Shown here: piece after piece, positions 30,750 to 40,728 of the stretch
Position numbering within the stretch: the stretch's first letter is position 1
Layout of the letters: the number at the start of each line of letters is the position of its first letter
Source of the DNA: Pseudomonadota bacterium
GTDB lineage: Bacteria > Pseudomonadota > Alphaproteobacteria > Rhizobiales > MH13
Direction of reading: 5' to 3'
DNA: 64,000 bases
Assembly (NCBI GenBank): GCA_039024915.1
Contig: JBCCPK010000004.1
Location: 310,001 to 374,000 of the forward strand
The notes under the pieces: model-generated
What the model was told of the DNA's origin: nothing
The model's input: only the letters and a program-made list of their open reading frames with translations
The model's database searches: none
Made by a program: the position numbers and the translations under genes

Positions 30750-31819
30750 GCCGCCTCGCTTGCTGCCAACAGTTCCATCTGATGGGCGGCGATGAGCGGC
30801 TCGATGACCTGATCAAGGCCATCGCCGGCAAGAACATTATCGAGTGCATACAAGGTCAGACCGATCCGGTGATCGGTCACGCGACCTTGAGGGAAATTGT
30901 AGGTTCTGATGCGTTCGGACCGGTCGCCGGACCCGACCTGACCTTTGCGCGCGTCCGCGCGCTCGTCCGCCGCCTTTTGCCGTTCGGCGTCGTACAGACG
31001 CGCCTTGAGAATCTCCATCGCGCGTGCCCGGTTCTGGTGTTGTGATTTTTCGCTTTGGGTCACGACGATACCGGTTGGCAGATGGGTGATCCGCACCGCC
31101 GAATCGGTCGTGTTCACGTGCTGGCCGCCGGCGCCTGATGCCCGCATGGTATCGATCCGAATATCTTCGTTTCGTACCTCGATATCGATGTCCTTGGCTT
31201 CGGGCAGGACCGCCACCGTGGCTGCCGACGTATGAATGCGGCCGCCAGACTCGGTCTCCGGCACGCGCTGAACGCGGTGCACGCCGGACTCGAACTTCAA
31301 CAGTCCGTAGACACCGGTGCCCTTAACCTCCGCTATGATTTCCTTGAAGCCGCCAACCTCGCCTTCGGAGGTGGACAGCACGTCAAGCTTAAAGCCGCGA
31401 AGTTGCGTATAGCGCTGATACATGCGGAACAGATCGCCCGCGAAAAGTGCTGCTTCATCGCCGCCTGTACCCGCGCGCACTTCGAGGATCACGCCGCCCT
31501 GATCGGCTTTGTCTTTCGGCAGCAGGGCCAGCTGAAGATCGCTTTGAAGCGCATCAAGCTGGCTTTCCAGGCTGGCGACCTCTTCCACGGTCAGCGCGCG
31601 CATTTCGTCATCAAGGTCTGGATCGTCCAGCATCTGTCGTGCGGCGTCCAGCTCATCGCGCGTTTTCTGCAGCTGCTTGGCCTGCTCGGCAACCGGCTCC
31701 AGTTCTGCGTAGTCGCGCGAGAGCTGGACGAACTCGTCCGCTTCCGCGCCGGACGCAAGCCGGGCAGAAATCCCCTCAAAGCGAGCGATCAAGGCGTCGA
31801 TTTTCTGGTCGGAGATCAT
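30746..31819 (-). CDS. prfA: Peptide chain release factor 1
   Basis: Recognises UAA and UAG and triggers peptide release. From the ATG at 31819 it has 357 residues; a TTG three codons earlier is in frame but unneeded. The stop-codon-reading tripeptide is P-E-T within [14 protein letters not shown], and the GGQ loop is [15 protein letters not shown]. The C-terminal [17 protein letters not shown] is standard. It lies between ptsP and prmC in the block lysC-ptsP-prfA-prmC-DUF4167. Cytoplasmic; identification secure. Confidence 0.96.
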   Translation of the reverse strand: MISDQKIDALIARFEGISARLASGAEADEFVQLSRDYAELEPVAEQAKQLQKTRDELDAARQMLDDPDLDDEMRALTVEEVASLESQLDALQSDLQLALLPKDKADQGGVILEVRAGTGGDEAALFAGDLFRMYQRYTQLRGFKLDVLSTSEGEVGGFKEIIAEVKGTGVYGLLKFESGVHRVQRVPETESGGRIHTSAATVAVLPEAKDIDIEVRNEDIRIDTMRASGAGGQHVNTTDSAVRITHLPTGIVVTQSEKSQHQNRARAMEILKARLYDAERQKAADERADARKGQVGSGDRSERIRTYNFPQGRVTDHRIGLTLYALDNVLAGDGLDQVIEPLIAAHQMELLAASEAA

Positions 31820-31844
31820 GGGGTTCAAATAAGCAAGTGGAGCG

Positions 31845-34115
31845 TCAGAGGCTTATGGCATGCTCATGGGCGAAGGCAACAAGACGGTCACGCAATGATG
31901 CGCTGGCCAGCGGGTCCGATAGGAAATCACCTACGAGCGCCTGCAAAGGTTCAAGATCGACATCAAGTACCATGGCTTTGACCGGGCCAACGGAGGCGGG
32001 GGCCATCGATAGGCGCTCGAAGCCCAGGCCAAGCAACGCAAGCGCTTCCACCGGCCTGCCGGCCATCTCTCCGCAGATTGTCACTTCGCAATCGTTCGCT
32101 TGGGACGCCTCCGCAATCTGCTTGAGGGGTCGTAAGAAACTCGCCGAAAGAGGGTCGAAGCGACCTGAAAGCTGTGTGTTTCCACGATCCGTCGCGGTCA
32201 TGAACTGATGCAGATCGTTTGAGCCGACCGATACAAAATCGCAGCGGGCCATCAGCGCGTCGAGTTGATAGAGCAAGGATGGGACCTCAATCATCGATCC
32301 GATCTTGAGATCACGCGGTGTGCCGTAACCATGTTTGGACAGGTGGGCGATTTCGCGCCGGACCAGCCCTTTGGCCGCGTCGAGCTCCGCAACGTCGGTG
32401 ATCATGGGAAACATAATGCGCAGCGATCGGCCGGCCGCTGCCATCAACAGCGCTCGCACCTGCAGGCGCATCAATCCGGGACGGTCGAGACCCAGCCGGA
32501 CCGCGCGCCACCCAAGCGCAGGGTTCTCTTCGCTGTGGCTGCGCATGTAGGGCAAGACCTTGTCCCCTCCTATATCGAGGGTGCGAAATGTGACGGGACG
32601 TTCCCCGGCAGCATCGAGCACACGCGTATAGAGCGCCTCTTGCTCCTTGGTGCGCGGCAGCGATCGCGCAACCATGAACTGTAATTCGGTCCGAAACAGG
32701 CCTATGCCCTCGGCTCCCGTTTCCTCAAGACTGGGCAGGTCCATCAACAGACCGGCATTGTGCATGAGCGTGACGCGCTGGCCGCAGTTGGTTTGGCACG
32801 GCTTGCCGCGCAGCGCCTTGTACTGTGCCTGACGCCGGGCCCGAAAGCGCACCTTCTCGCCGAAGGCTTGCCGAATGTTGTTGGGCGGGTTGATGTGGAC
32901 CGAGCCACCCTCACCATCAACGATGATCGGATCACCTTGCTCGACCAAAGCAACAATACCTGTGACCCGACCAACCACCGGAACGCCCATAGCGCGTGCG
33001 ATCACTGTGATATGGCTAGTTGGTCCCCCTTCCTCGATCACCAGACCGCGTAGTCGGCTTCGATCGTAATCGAGCAGCTCCGCCGCCCCCATCATCCGCG
33101 CGACAATGATGGCATCATCCGGAACGGCTTCCGGCGATCGGGCGTCTTCGCCGGACAATTCGCGAAACAGCCTGTAGGCCAGATCATCAAAATCGTTGAG
33201 CCGCTCGCGGATGAGCGGATCTTTCTGGCGGGACAGCTTGGCGCGCGTGTCCGACTGGACGCGCTCCACCGCGGCCTCGGCTGTCAATCCGGACTCGATC
33301 GCTTCGCGAAGCCGCCGCGTCCAGCCGCGATCATGGGCGAACATTCGGTAGGCTTCGAGTATATCGCGGTGCTCCCCGTGGTGAGCGACCGATCCGCTCT
33401 CCACCATCGAATCGATCGACAGCCGCAGCCGGGCGAGCGCGCTGTCGAGCCGTTCGATCTCCCCATCGATGCTCTCAGCAATCATGTTGGTGACGACCAG
33501 TCGCGGCTCGTGCATCACCACGTGCCCAAGTCCGATGCCTTCGCTGAAGCCCTCTCCGTCGAGCGAAAACTGGCGCGCGCTCTCGGCGTCTGGCCCGTTG
33601 CGCGAAAGCCCCTGCAGCTCGCCCGCGCCTATCATTTCGGCGATGACCATGGCGACTGTTTGCAGCGCTTCAACTTCCTCGTCGGTGTAGCTGCGCCGCG
33701 CCATGTTCTGCACGGTCAACACACCCACAACGCGCCCCGCGCGAAGGATCGGCACCCCCAAAAAGGATCGATAGGCTTCCTCGTCGGTCTCCGGCAGGAG
33801 GGTGAAGCTTGGGTGCTTTTGCGCGTCGGCGAGATTGAGCGGCTCAGCGCTGGCGGCGATGACGCCCACAAGCCCTTCGCCCAGTCGCAGGGACGCTTTA
33901 TGAACCGCCTGTTTGTTGAGACCTTCGGTCGCCGACAGCTCCAGAACGCCGTCAGCTCGCAACAGGTAAAACGAGCAAACCTCGGCCACCATGTTGGAGG
34001 CGATCAGCACCGTTATTCTGTCGAGCCGTTCCTGTCCACTGATGCGCTCCGCCATGACCTCGCGCAAGCGCCTGAGCAGGACACGTGGCCCCGCCAATGC
34101 GCTGCGGGTGGGCAT
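31845..34115 (-). CDS. ptsP: Phosphoenolpyruvate-protein phosphotransferase, nitrogen PTS (EI-Ntr)
   Basis: EI-Ntr passes phosphate from PEP to NPr (PtsO) in the regulatory nitrogen PTS. The 756-residue protein has an N-terminal GAF domain (about 20-170, with [20 protein letters not shown]), the phosphohistidine domain with the active His in [15 protein letters not shown], and the PEP-binding TIM barrel ([26 protein letters not shown], and a CGEMAGRP loop with the catalytic Cys). The start ATG is six bases after GAGG. No PTS permease is present. It precedes prfA, a conserved placing next to lysC. Confidence 0.95.
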   Translation of the reverse strand: MPTRSALAGPRVLLRRLREVMAERISGQERLDRITVLIASNMVAEVCSFYLLRADGVLELSATEGLNKQAVHKASLRLGEGLVGVIAASAEPLNLADAQKHPSFTLLPETDEEAYRSFLGVPILRAGRVVGVLTVQNMARRSYTDEEVEALQTVAMVIAEMIGAGELQGLSRNGPDAESARQFSLDGEGFSEGIGLGHVVMHEPRLVVTNMIAESIDGEIERLDSALARLRLSIDSMVESGSVAHHGEHRDILEAYRMFAHDRGWTRRLREAIESGLTAEAAVERVQSDTRAKLSRQKDPLIRERLNDFDDLAYRLFRELSGEDARSPEAVPDDAIIVARMMGAAELLDYDRSRLRGLVIEEGGPTSHITVIARAMGVPVVGRVTGIVALVEQGDPIIVDGEGGSVHINPPNNIRQAFGEKVRFRARRQAQYKALRGKPCQTNCGQRVTLMHNAGLLMDLPSLEETGAEGIGLFRTELQFMVARSLPRTKEQEALYTRVLDAAGERPVTFRTLDIGGDKVLPYMRSHSEENPALGWRAVRLGLDRPGLMRLQVRALLMAAAGRSLRIMFPMITDVAELDAAKGLVRREIAHLSKHGYGTPRDLKIGSMIEVPSLLYQLDALMARCDFVSVGSNDLHQFMTATDRGNTQLSGRFDPLSASFLRPLKQIAEASQANDCEVTICGEMAGRPVEALALLGLGFERLSMAPASVGPVKAMVLDVDLEPLQALVGDFLSDPLASASLRDRLVAFAHEHAISL

Positions 34116-34177
34116 GGTGACCTCGAACCTCGTCGTAAGTTGGTCAGCTTTGACCGATACGTATGGTCGCCGGAAAG

Positions 34178-35449
34178 CTAAGCTGCATCAAGACCATATA
34201 GCGAATGCAGCGTCCGAACAGCAAGTTCGGTGTAAGCAGCATCAATAAGGACGGAAATTTTTATTTCTGACGTCGTGATGGCGCGAATGTTGATGTTACG
34301 TTCCGAAAGCGCCCGGAACGCATCGGCTGCGACACCGGCATGGCTGCGCATACCGATACCGATTACCGACACTTTGACGACGTCCTTCGATCCCTCGACT
34401 TTATCGTACTCAATCCCGACACTGGGGTCGTGCAAGATATCGATTGCCTTGTCATAGTCGGCTTCGGGCAAGGTGAAGGTGATGTCCGTCGTTGCGCCAT
34501 CTGCTGAGATGATCTGGACGATCATATCAACATTGATGCCTGCAGCGGCGAGGGGACCAAAAACACTTGCAGCCACGCCGGGCCGGTCCTTGACGCGGCG
34601 CAAGGATATCTGAGCTTCATCGCGCGAGAACGCAATGCCCGTGACGGTCTGCTGTTCCACAATATCCTCCTCGTGACAGATCAAGGTGCCGATTGGCGTA
34701 TCGGTGCGCAAGGCAGGGTCATCAGGATCGTCAAATGACGACCGAACAAAGACCGGCACGTCGTGCACCATGGCCAGTTCCACCGAGCGAACCTGTAAAA
34801 CCTTTGCGCCAAGCGACGCCATTTCGAGCATCTCTTCAAACGCGATCCGTCCAAGTCGTTGCGCTTTGGACGCGACGCGCGGGTCGGTGGTGTAAACGCC
34901 GTCCACATCGGTGTAGATATCGCAGCGGTCTGCATTGACGGCGGCTGCGATGGCCACGGCAGAGGTGTCAGAACCGCCGCGCCCCAGCGTCGCAATGCGC
35001 CCTTCTGGCGAAATACCCTGGAAGCCCGCGATCACGGCGACCTGACCACCGGCAACGCGCTCAATGAGCTTCGTAGAATCAATCGTCTCAATTCGCGCGG
35101 CGCCGTGCGTTCCATCGGTCCGCAACGGAATTTGCCAGCCATGCCATGAGCGGGCGTCGATGCCCATCGATTGCAAGGCGATGGCAAGAAGCCCTGAGGT
35201 CACCTGCTCACCGGATGCGACGACCGCATCATATTCCCTTGCGTCATAGACCGGCAGGTTCGAACCGGCGACCTTGGGCATGTCGCGAACCCAACCGACC
35301 AACTCATTGGTCTTGCCGGCCATGGCCGAGACGACGACCGCTACTTCATGGCCAGCCTCGACTTCCCGTTTCACGTGGCGCGCAACCGTTTGGATGCGGT
35401 CGAGATCGGCCACCGATGTGCCGCCAAATTTGAGGACCAAACGGGCCAT
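34178..35449 (-). CDS. lysC: Aspartate kinase
   Basis: First step of the lysine, threonine and methionine pathway. It has 423 residues from the ATG at 35449, giving the family N-terminus [19 protein letters not shown]; an extension to 35521 is not supported. The kinase domain has [20 protein letters not shown] and [11 protein letters not shown]. The C-terminal part holds the tandem ACT domains ([37 protein letters not shown]), the site of feedback control by lysine or threonine. It is divergent from the CBS-protein gene across about 190 bases. Confidence 0.96.
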   Translation of the reverse strand: MARLVLKFGGTSVADLDRIQTVARHVKREVEAGHEVAVVVSAMAGKTNELVGWVRDMPKVAGSNLPVYDAREYDAVVASGEQVTSGLLAIALQSMGIDARSWHGWQIPLRTDGTHGAARIETIDSTKLIERVAGGQVAVIAGFQGISPEGRIATLGRGGSDTSAVAIAAAVNADRCDIYTDVDGVYTTDPRVASKAQRLGRIAFEEMLEMASLGAKVLQVRSVELAMVHDVPVFVRSSFDDPDDPALRTDTPIGTLICHEEDIVEQQTVTGIAFSRDEAQISLRRVKDRPGVAASVFGPLAAAGINVDMIVQIISADGATTDITFTLPEADYDKAIDILHDPSVGIEYDKVEGSKDVVKVSVIGIGMRSHAGVAADAFRALSERNINIRAITTSEIKISVLIDAAYTELAVRTLHSLYGLDAA

Positions 35450-35643
35450 AGTTGGACAGAATTCCGGATGATGCGGAGGAAATGACGGCGCGTGGTACCG
35501 GCAAAGTGTCCACGTGTCCATGGCCGGTCCCGCTTCGTTAAACCATAGTATCTGACCTTGTTGCCTTCACCGTGGTGCGCCACAGTTAGGAGTAATCGGG
35601 CCTAGGCTACCCAAGCGCTGTATCAAGAATCGGGAGATAAGGG

Positions 35644-36159
35644 ATGCGCATTCAAGATCGTCCGGAGTTCACCTCCAAACCGAAGCCGTTGAGTTTTACC
35701 GGCGAAACGACCGTCGCGGAGGCTGTCGCCGCGATGTCAGAAAAGAACTTCGGGTCGGTGATGGTGGTTGACGATGAAAGTCGTCTCGTTGGCGTGGTGA
35801 CCGAGCGCGACGTGATGAAGAAGCTTGTGAATCAGAACCGTGACGCCACGTCGACAAAGCTCTCGGATATCATGACGTCGGAGCTGCGCACCGCCAAAGT
35901 TGACGATGATTATCGGGACTGGCTGCGCGTCATGTCCAACGAGCGGTTTCGGCGCCTGCCGATTGTCAGCGAAGACAACAAGGTTCTCGCCGTCATGACC
36001 CAGGGCGACTTCGTGTCCTATTCCTGGCCCGACCTGTTGTACCGCACACAGGAAGCCGCAAAAGAAACGCTCAGCAGGAACAGTCAGTTCGCCCTGATTG
36101 TTGGGGCGTTGATGGCCTACACAATTGTTATGGTCATCGTGCTCGGCGTTTTTGGTTAG
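35644..36159 (+). CDS. CBS-domain protein with C-terminal membrane helix
   Basis: A 171-residue protein with a CBS pair (residues about 10-130: [20 protein letters not shown] and [20 protein letters not shown]) and one hydrophobic helix at the C-terminus ([20 protein letters not shown]). CBS pairs bind adenosine nucleotides and usually regulate a partner; here the partner is unknown and the protein appears tail-anchored in the membrane. GGGAG lies seven bases before the ATG. It is between divergent lysC and ubiG. Confidence 0.85.
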   Translation: MRIQDRPEFTSKPKPLSFTGETTVAEAVAAMSEKNFGSVMVVDDESRLVGVVTERDVMKKLVNQNRDATSTKLSDIMTSELRTAKVDDDYRDWLRVMSNERFRRLPIVSEDNKVLAVMTQGDFVSYSWPDLLYRTQEAAKETLSRNSQFALIVGALMAYTIVMVIVLGVFG

Positions 36160-36218
36160 GCGCGATCAAGACGACACTTGCTCGGCGCGCTCGCTGGTCG
36201 GATGTAGAAAGGCGCGAA

Positions 36219-36983
36219 GTGGTACGCACTGCAGAACACAGGGATGGGACGACGTCGATCGATCCTGATGAGGTGGCGCGTTTTTCGGCGCTCGCTGCCG
36301 AATGGTGGGACCCGAAAGGCAAGTTTGGCGTCCTGCATGCCTTCAATCCTGTCCGACTTGCCTATGTCCGGGCGAGGGTGGCCGAACATTTCGATCGTGA
36401 TGACAAGGTCACTCGACCGTTCGAGGGTTTGCGCTTCCTCGATATCGGTTGTGGGGGTGGGCTGTTGACCGAACCCATGGCGAGGCTTGGAGCGCAGACG
36501 ATGGGCGTCGATGCTTCCGCAGAAAACATTGCAACGGCCCGGGTCCACGCAGATGAGCAGGGCCTTGAAATCGATTATCGCGCGACGACGGCCGAGGCCA
36601 TTCGCAACGACGGAGAGACGTTCGATGTGGTGCTTGCCATGGAGGTCGTCGAGCACGTCGCAAATGTTCCCAACTTCATCGCCGATTGCGCAGCGATGGT
36701 GAAACCGGGCGGTCTGATGTTCGTTGCCACCATCAACCGGACGGCTAAAGCGTTTTTCATGGCCATAATAGGCGCGGAGCGGTTGTTGCGGTGGCTGCCT
36801 ATCGGCACGCATCACTACGATAAGTTGGTGACCCCGGATGAGCTCACATCGGCCTTTGCCCCAACGGGTATGGCGGTAACAGACCGCTGCGGCGTCGCCT
36901 ACAATCCGCTTGAAGACCGCTGGAAGGCCGCGCCCAACGATCTTGATGTCAATTACATGGTGATGGCCGCCCGTCCGGTCTGA
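36219..36983 (+). CDS. ubiG: Ubiquinone biosynthesis O-methyltransferase
   Basis: Performs both O-methylations in ubiquinone synthesis. It has 254 residues, with a GTG start seven bases after AAAGG. Motifs are [20 protein letters not shown] at the N-terminus, the SAM loop [20 protein letters not shown], and [28 protein letters not shown] and [17 protein letters not shown]. Its closeness to lysC is typical of Hyphomicrobiales. Peripheral inner-membrane or cytoplasmic. Confidence 0.95.
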   Translation: MVRTAEHRDGTTSIDPDEVARFSALAAEWWDPKGKFGVLHAFNPVRLAYVRARVAEHFDRDDKVTRPFEGLRFLDIGCGGGLLTEPMARLGAQTMGVDASAENIATARVHADEQGLEIDYRATTAEAIRNDGETFDVVLAMEVVEHVANVPNFIADCAAMVKPGGLMFVATINRTAKAFFMAIIGAERLLRWLPIGTHHYDKLVTPDELTSAFAPTGMAVTDRCGVAYNPLEDRWKAAPNDLDVNYMVMAARPV

Positions 36984-37069
36984 TCTGGACAAGAGCATCT
37001 TCGGCGCTAAGCTTTGTTGTGTCGCGGCGCTCGACTTGAGCGTGCCGCCTGCTTCACCAGAGCTTTGCT

Positions 37070-38293
37070 TTGTCCGATGCTGTACCAGCTGGTGACCCCG
37101 CCAGCCTGACGCCGGTGCGCCCGGCCCCCCGTTTTGCAACCGTTCTTGCGTTGTTGCTTGCATCCGCCCTGACCGTGATGGCTGGAGCGACGATTGCGCC
37201 GGCGCTGCCGCAGATCGAGGCGGCGTTTGCGGACACTGCTGGCGTCGAACTGCTGACTCGGCTCGTGCTCACGGTGACAGCCATCTTCACCGTCATCGGC
37301 TCGCCGATTGCGGGGCTGCTGGTCGATAAGATCGGCCGAAAACCGCTTCTGCTGTTCGGCATGATCCTTTACGCCATCGCGGGGACGAGCGGGCTTTATT
37401 TGGATAGTCTGACCGGCCTTCTCATCGGCCGCGCAGCACTGGGACTATCCGTAGCCTGCAATCTGACGGCTGCCACCACCCTTTTCGCGGATCTCTACGC
37501 CGGGCCCGAGCGCGCGAAGATGTTGGGACGTCAATCGGCTTTTATGGGCGCCGGCGGGGTGGTGTTCCTCCTGTTGGGAGGCTGGCTCGCAGAGCTGGGC
37601 TGGCGGGCACCGTTTGGTATCTATGTCGCGTCGCTCGCCGTGTTCGTCCTCATTTTATTGTTCGTGGACGAGACGCGAGACCGGGCGAGCCGACAGCCCG
37701 ATGCTCCGAAGGATCGCTGGCCGGTGGGCACTGTCCTGATGATCATGGGGTTCGTCCTGATCGCACAGATCGCGTTCTATCTTTGGCCGGTGCAGCTTCC
37801 ATTCTTTCTCGGCGAGCGATTCGATGTCAGTGGCCCAGCTGTAGGACTTGCCATTGGCTGCGCGTCGGGGACAACGGCCGTTACCGGCATCCTTTACCGG
37901 CAGTTCCGGGAGAGGCTCGGCGATTTCGGCTTGGTCGCGCTGGTTTACGCCCTGTTGGGCCTGACCAACATTCTGCTCGCCCACGCGACAAGCTATCTGA
38001 TGGTCCTCCCGATCCTTGTTCTCGGCGGCGCTTCGATCGGGCTGATGTTCCCGCACGGTGCAAACTGGATGACCTCCGTCGTTCCCGATGGACTGCGCGG
38101 TCAAGCAGTTGGGCTGGCATCTTCTGCGCTTTTTTCGGGCCATTTTCTGTCGCCGGTTGTCAGCCAGCCCATAATGGGGCGGATCGGTTACGGGCCCGGC
38201 TACCAGGTCTTTGGCATTATTTTGATCGCTCTTGGAGCGCTTGTTTTTCTTGCGCACCTCTGGGGTCGCCGGCGGCAGGCGGCTCAGTCGTAG
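37070..38293 (+). CDS. Major facilitator superfamily transporter
   Basis: A 12-helix inner-membrane carrier of about 407 residues. The loop 2-3 signature is GLLVDKIGRKPLLLFG, and helices follow in two halves around a charged loop (VDETRDRASRQPDAPKDRW). The N-terminus is uncertain: the frame opens at a TTG (37070) without a ribosome site, and a GTG at 37115 is an alternative. Substrate unknown; the drug/metabolite efflux branch of MFS is the nearest guess. It is unrelated in sequence to the MFS carrier at 12.8 kb. Its stop overlaps an opposing open frame by 10 bases. Confidence 0.83.
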   Translation: MSDAVPAGDPASLTPVRPAPRFATVLALLLASALTVMAGATIAPALPQIEAAFADTAGVELLTRLVLTVTAIFTVIGSPIAGLLVDKIGRKPLLLFGMILYAIAGTSGLYLDSLTGLLIGRAALGLSVACNLTAATTLFADLYAGPERAKMLGRQSAFMGAGGVVFLLLGGWLAELGWRAPFGIYVASLAVFVLILLFVDETRDRASRQPDAPKDRWPVGTVLMIMGFVLIAQIAFYLWPVQLPFFLGERFDVSGPAVGLAIGCASGTTAVTGILYRQFRERLGDFGLVALVYALLGLTNILLAHATSYLMVLPILVLGGASIGLMFPHGANWMTSVVPDGLRGQAVGLASSALFSGHFLSPVVSQPIMGRIGYGPGYQVFGIILIALGALVFLAHLWGRRRQAAQS

Positions 38294-38490
38294 CGCCGAC
38301 GCGAAATGTTGAGATCGCCCCAATCGGCGCGCGGAATCGGCTTATCGGGGGTTTGGGCGTCGATTAGCAGCCAACCCGATACCGGGTCGAATATCAGCTT
38401 GTTGGGGCGCACTTGCTCGACACCGGCGTGGCGCGTCGGTAAACCGGCTAGGTAGATTTTGGGGCCACAAGCGACGCCGGGGGCGCAGCC
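38284..38490 (-). pseudogene. Possible C-terminal remnant of an unidentified gene
   Basis: On the minus strand an open frame ends at TGA (38284-38286) and reads back without a stop beyond the nuclease-gene start at 38491. Its last 50 residues look like real protein (YLAGLPTRHAGVEQV, PNKLIFDPVSGWLLID, DWGDLNISRRRYD), but no ATG precedes it in frame; the first possible start downstream is a GTG giving only about 39 residues. One reading is a gene that lost its 5' end when the adjacent nuclease segment arrived. The other is chance coding in a GC-rich spacer. I do not recognise the family. Confidence 0.3.
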
Positions 38491-39513
38491 ATGGGCAAGC
38501 GGGATATCTCGTTCACCAGTTTCAACCTGTATAACCTGCAGCTGCCGGGCGAACCGGTCTATCGCGACCGCGATGGCTGGGACGCTGATATCTACGCCCG
38601 GAAGGTCGCATGGGCGGGGTCCACCCTGAATAGGATGCAGGCCGACGTCTTCGGGTTTCAGGAACTATGGGCGGCGAAGGCTCTGGACGATGTGCTCGAA
38701 GCGGCGGATATGACGGGCGCCTACACACCGCTTGTGCCGCCGGACCACACGGGAAAGCGTATCGTTTGCGCTGGCGCGGTACGTAGCGAGATGCTGGTCG
38801 ATGATCCGCAGTGGCTGGTCGAATTCCCCAAGGAAACCGTCCTGCAATCAACGGGGGAGGACCCCCAGACCGAGACCATCACGGTCACGCTGACGTCCTT
38901 CTCGCGGCCCGTTTTGTACCTGAAGGTTCAGCCCGACCCGCGGACGCCCGTGATCCACGTCTTCGTGTGCCATCTGAAGTCCCGGCGCCCCGCCGACGTG
39001 TGGCGTGAGCGCGACTGGTACGACAAGGAGATCCACGGCCCGCATACGGCAGCGTTGGGGTATGCCATCTCCACCATCCGCCGGACGGCGGAGGCGACGG
39101 CGCTGCGCGTTGCGGTTACGAAGATCACCAAGAAAACCGATGAGCCGGTGGTGGTGATGGGTGACATCAATGACGGCAAGCTGTCCAACACGCTGAACAT
39201 CCTGTCCGAGCAGCCCAGCTATCTCGCCCCGCTGTCACAGGGGGGTGGCGACAACGCGCTTTACACCGCGCAGATCCTGCAAGAGTACCGGTCGACGCGC
39301 GACGTCTACTACACCCACGTTTACAAGAAGGAGCGGGAGAGCCTCGACCACATCCTTTTCTCCGAGCAGTTCTACGACAACTCGCGGCGGCGCCTGTGGG
39401 CGTTTGACGAGATGATCATCGACAATGATCACCTCAACTATGACGACCACAAGCAGAGCGGCACCACCGATCATGGGGTGGTGAAAGCCAGCTTCAAATG
39501 GAAGCCGGCGTAG
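38491..39513 (+). CDS. Endonuclease/exonuclease/phosphatase (EEP) family protein
   Basis: A 340-residue EEP-fold protein without a signal peptide. The family landmarks are in order: TSFNLYNLQL (beta-strand with metal-site Asn), the catalytic Glu in FGFQELW, HVFVCHLKSRRPADVW with the active His, VVMGDINDG (Asp/Asn pair), LDHILFS and TDHGVV (final His). Members cleave DNA, RNA or phosphoesters; the substrate is not apparent. It starts at an ATG after GGGGGC. The block 38.5-40.0 kb uses strikingly C/G-ending codons and is followed by the GFNPQPEPP-repeat gene in the same direction, so the two may form one acquired unit. Confidence 0.85.
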   Translation: MGKRDISFTSFNLYNLQLPGEPVYRDRDGWDADIYARKVAWAGSTLNRMQADVFGFQELWAAKALDDVLEAADMTGAYTPLVPPDHTGKRIVCAGAVRSEMLVDDPQWLVEFPKETVLQSTGEDPQTETITVTLTSFSRPVLYLKVQPDPRTPVIHVFVCHLKSRRPADVWRERDWYDKEIHGPHTAALGYAISTIRRTAEATALRVAVTKITKKTDEPVVVMGDINDGKLSNTLNILSEQPSYLAPLSQGGGDNALYTAQILQEYRSTRDVYYTHVYKKERESLDHILFSEQFYDNSRRRLWAFDEMIIDNDHLNYDDHKQSGTTDHGVVKASFKWKPA

Positions 39514-39551
39514 GGCGCTCGCTGTTGCTCACGGTCAATCACCAGCCATGA

Positions 39552-39567
39552 CGTGACCATTGTCACA
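39552..39567. promoter_or_regulatory. CRP/FNR-family-like operator
   Basis: CGTGA-CCATTG-TCACA matches the CRP consensus TGTGA-N6-TCACA at nine of ten positions and is a clean inverted repeat (GTGAC CATT GTCAC). It lies about 80 bases before the ATG of the GFNPQPEPP-repeat gene and just after the nuclease-family stop. Binding by a CRP-type regulator is inference. Confidence 0.4.
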
Positions 39568-39646
39568 GTTCCATTGAGGGAACGGGCGCAATCTGGACGC
39601 ATGGGAACGGCGGTCCCGCCGCTCCACCTCGATGAGGAGCTGACAG

Positions 39647-40027
39647 ATGCCCCATTTCAGGCCCTTTCACATCAACAACGGGTACAACCCGCACTCCAAT
39701 CCCGAAGCCAAAGGCCCCAACTCGGACGTGGGTTCAGAGCTTGAGAAGCGCGGTTTCAACCCCCAGCCGGAGCCACCCGCGAAAGATCCAATCGGTGAAG
39801 AAACCGATCTTCAAAAGCGGGGTTTTAATCCGCAACCCGAGCCCCCTCCCATGGAGAACGACATTTTCGAGTTCATCGGAGGCGAAACGCCCATCGATGA
39901 AATGGATAGTGACGCCGGGTCCTCCGGGGGACCAAGCGACGGGTATTCGATGCAGATGGATGTCCAATCGCCGCTGGACGACCACGGCTTTGATACCTCG
40001 TCCTGGGAAGACGGGTTCCTGATCTAG
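39647..40027 (+). CDS. Unrecognised protein with KRGFNPQPEPP repeats
   Basis: A 126-residue protein with GAGGAG seven bases before the ATG, a strong ribosome site. KRGFNPQPEPP occurs exactly twice, at residues 34-44 and 57-67, in a 23-residue period, and a diverged copy NNGYNPHSNPE lies at 10-20. The rest (about 70-126) is acidic and low in complexity, ending SSWEDGFLI. There is no cysteine, signal peptide or membrane helix, so it is likely a disordered cytoplasmic protein or a precursor peptide. I do not recognise a family with a known function. It lies about 130 bases after the EEP-family gene in the same direction, with a CRP-like site between. Confidence 0.75.
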   Translation: MPHFRPFHINNGYNPHSNPEAKGPNSDVGSELEKRGFNPQPEPPAKDPIGEETDLQKRGFNPQPEPPPMENDIFEFIGGETPIDEMDSDAGSSGGPSDGYSMQMDVQSPLDDHGFDTSSWEDGFLI

Positions 40028-40050
40028 CCGGAGACGGCCCCATCATTCCT

Positions 40051-40083
40051 CCCGGCCAAGGCTGGTCGATGCCGGCCTTGGTT
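40051..40083 (+). terminator. Candidate terminator hairpin
   Basis: CCAAGGC (40056-40062) pairs with GCCTTGG (40075-40081) around a 12-base loop, shortly after the repeat-protein stop. No U-run follows, so it may be a weak or Rho-assisted end. Confidence 0.4.
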
Positions 40084-40140
40084 CGGCGCGTTCGGTTCCA
40101 TGGCTAGCCTTCATGCGCAAAGCTCGCTACCCATGCGGGA

Positions 40141-40566
40141 ATGACCAGCGCCCGCATCGAACGACTGACCCCTGAGCTTGCTGCCGACTTTCCCCCGGTG
40201 GCCGATGACGTCTTCGACGCTGAGCCAACGAAAGAGCACCTTGAAAAGCTGGCATTGATGCCCGGCCACGCCCTGTTTGTTGCGCTCGGAGGGGACAATG
40301 TGATCGGTCAGCTTTTGTGCATGGCCCAGTTTCAGGCCGACATGCCGCCACAACTCTACATCCATAATCTTGGCGTATCCCCGGCCTTCAAGCGCCAGGG
40401 GATTGCGCAAGCGCTGTTCCGTGCGGCGGCGGATTGGGGTCGTGACTGCGGTTGTGACAGCATCTGGCTTGCCACCGATATCGACAGCCCCGAGGCACAA
40501 GGCTTTTACCGCTCACTGGGCTTCACCCGCCACCAGGCGGAGGTCTTCGCGGGGCCGATTGGCTGA
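40141..40566 (+). CDS. GNAT-family N-acetyltransferase
   Basis: A 141-residue acetyltransferase. The acetyl-CoA-binding A motif reads LGVSPAFKRQGIAQALFRAA (R/Q-x-x-G-x-A), followed by FYRSLGFTRHQAEVF near the C-terminus, a usual GNAT end. The N-terminus is short. The substrate is unknown; small GNATs of this kind include antibiotic, polyamine and protein acetylases. It stands alone between the repeat-protein gene and the NADP-dependent reductase gene. Confidence 0.85.
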   Translation: MTSARIERLTPELAADFPPVADDVFDAEPTKEHLEKLALMPGHALFVALGGDNVIGQLLCMAQFQADMPPQLYIHNLGVSPAFKRQGIAQALFRAAADWGRDCGCDSIWLATDIDSPEAQGFYRSLGFTRHQAEVFAGPIG

Positions 40567-40728
40567 GACGGCAGTTGGGTCAAGCATCCAATACCCTCAA
40601 GATGGTGCGCTTGCCGGTCATAGTCCTCTTTGATGTCTTCCGCCGTGGGCGTTCCAGGACGTTACCGGCGGACATTGGGTTCGCCAGATATGATTTCGGC
40701 GCTGACGTGAACCTTACGGAGAAACGCA

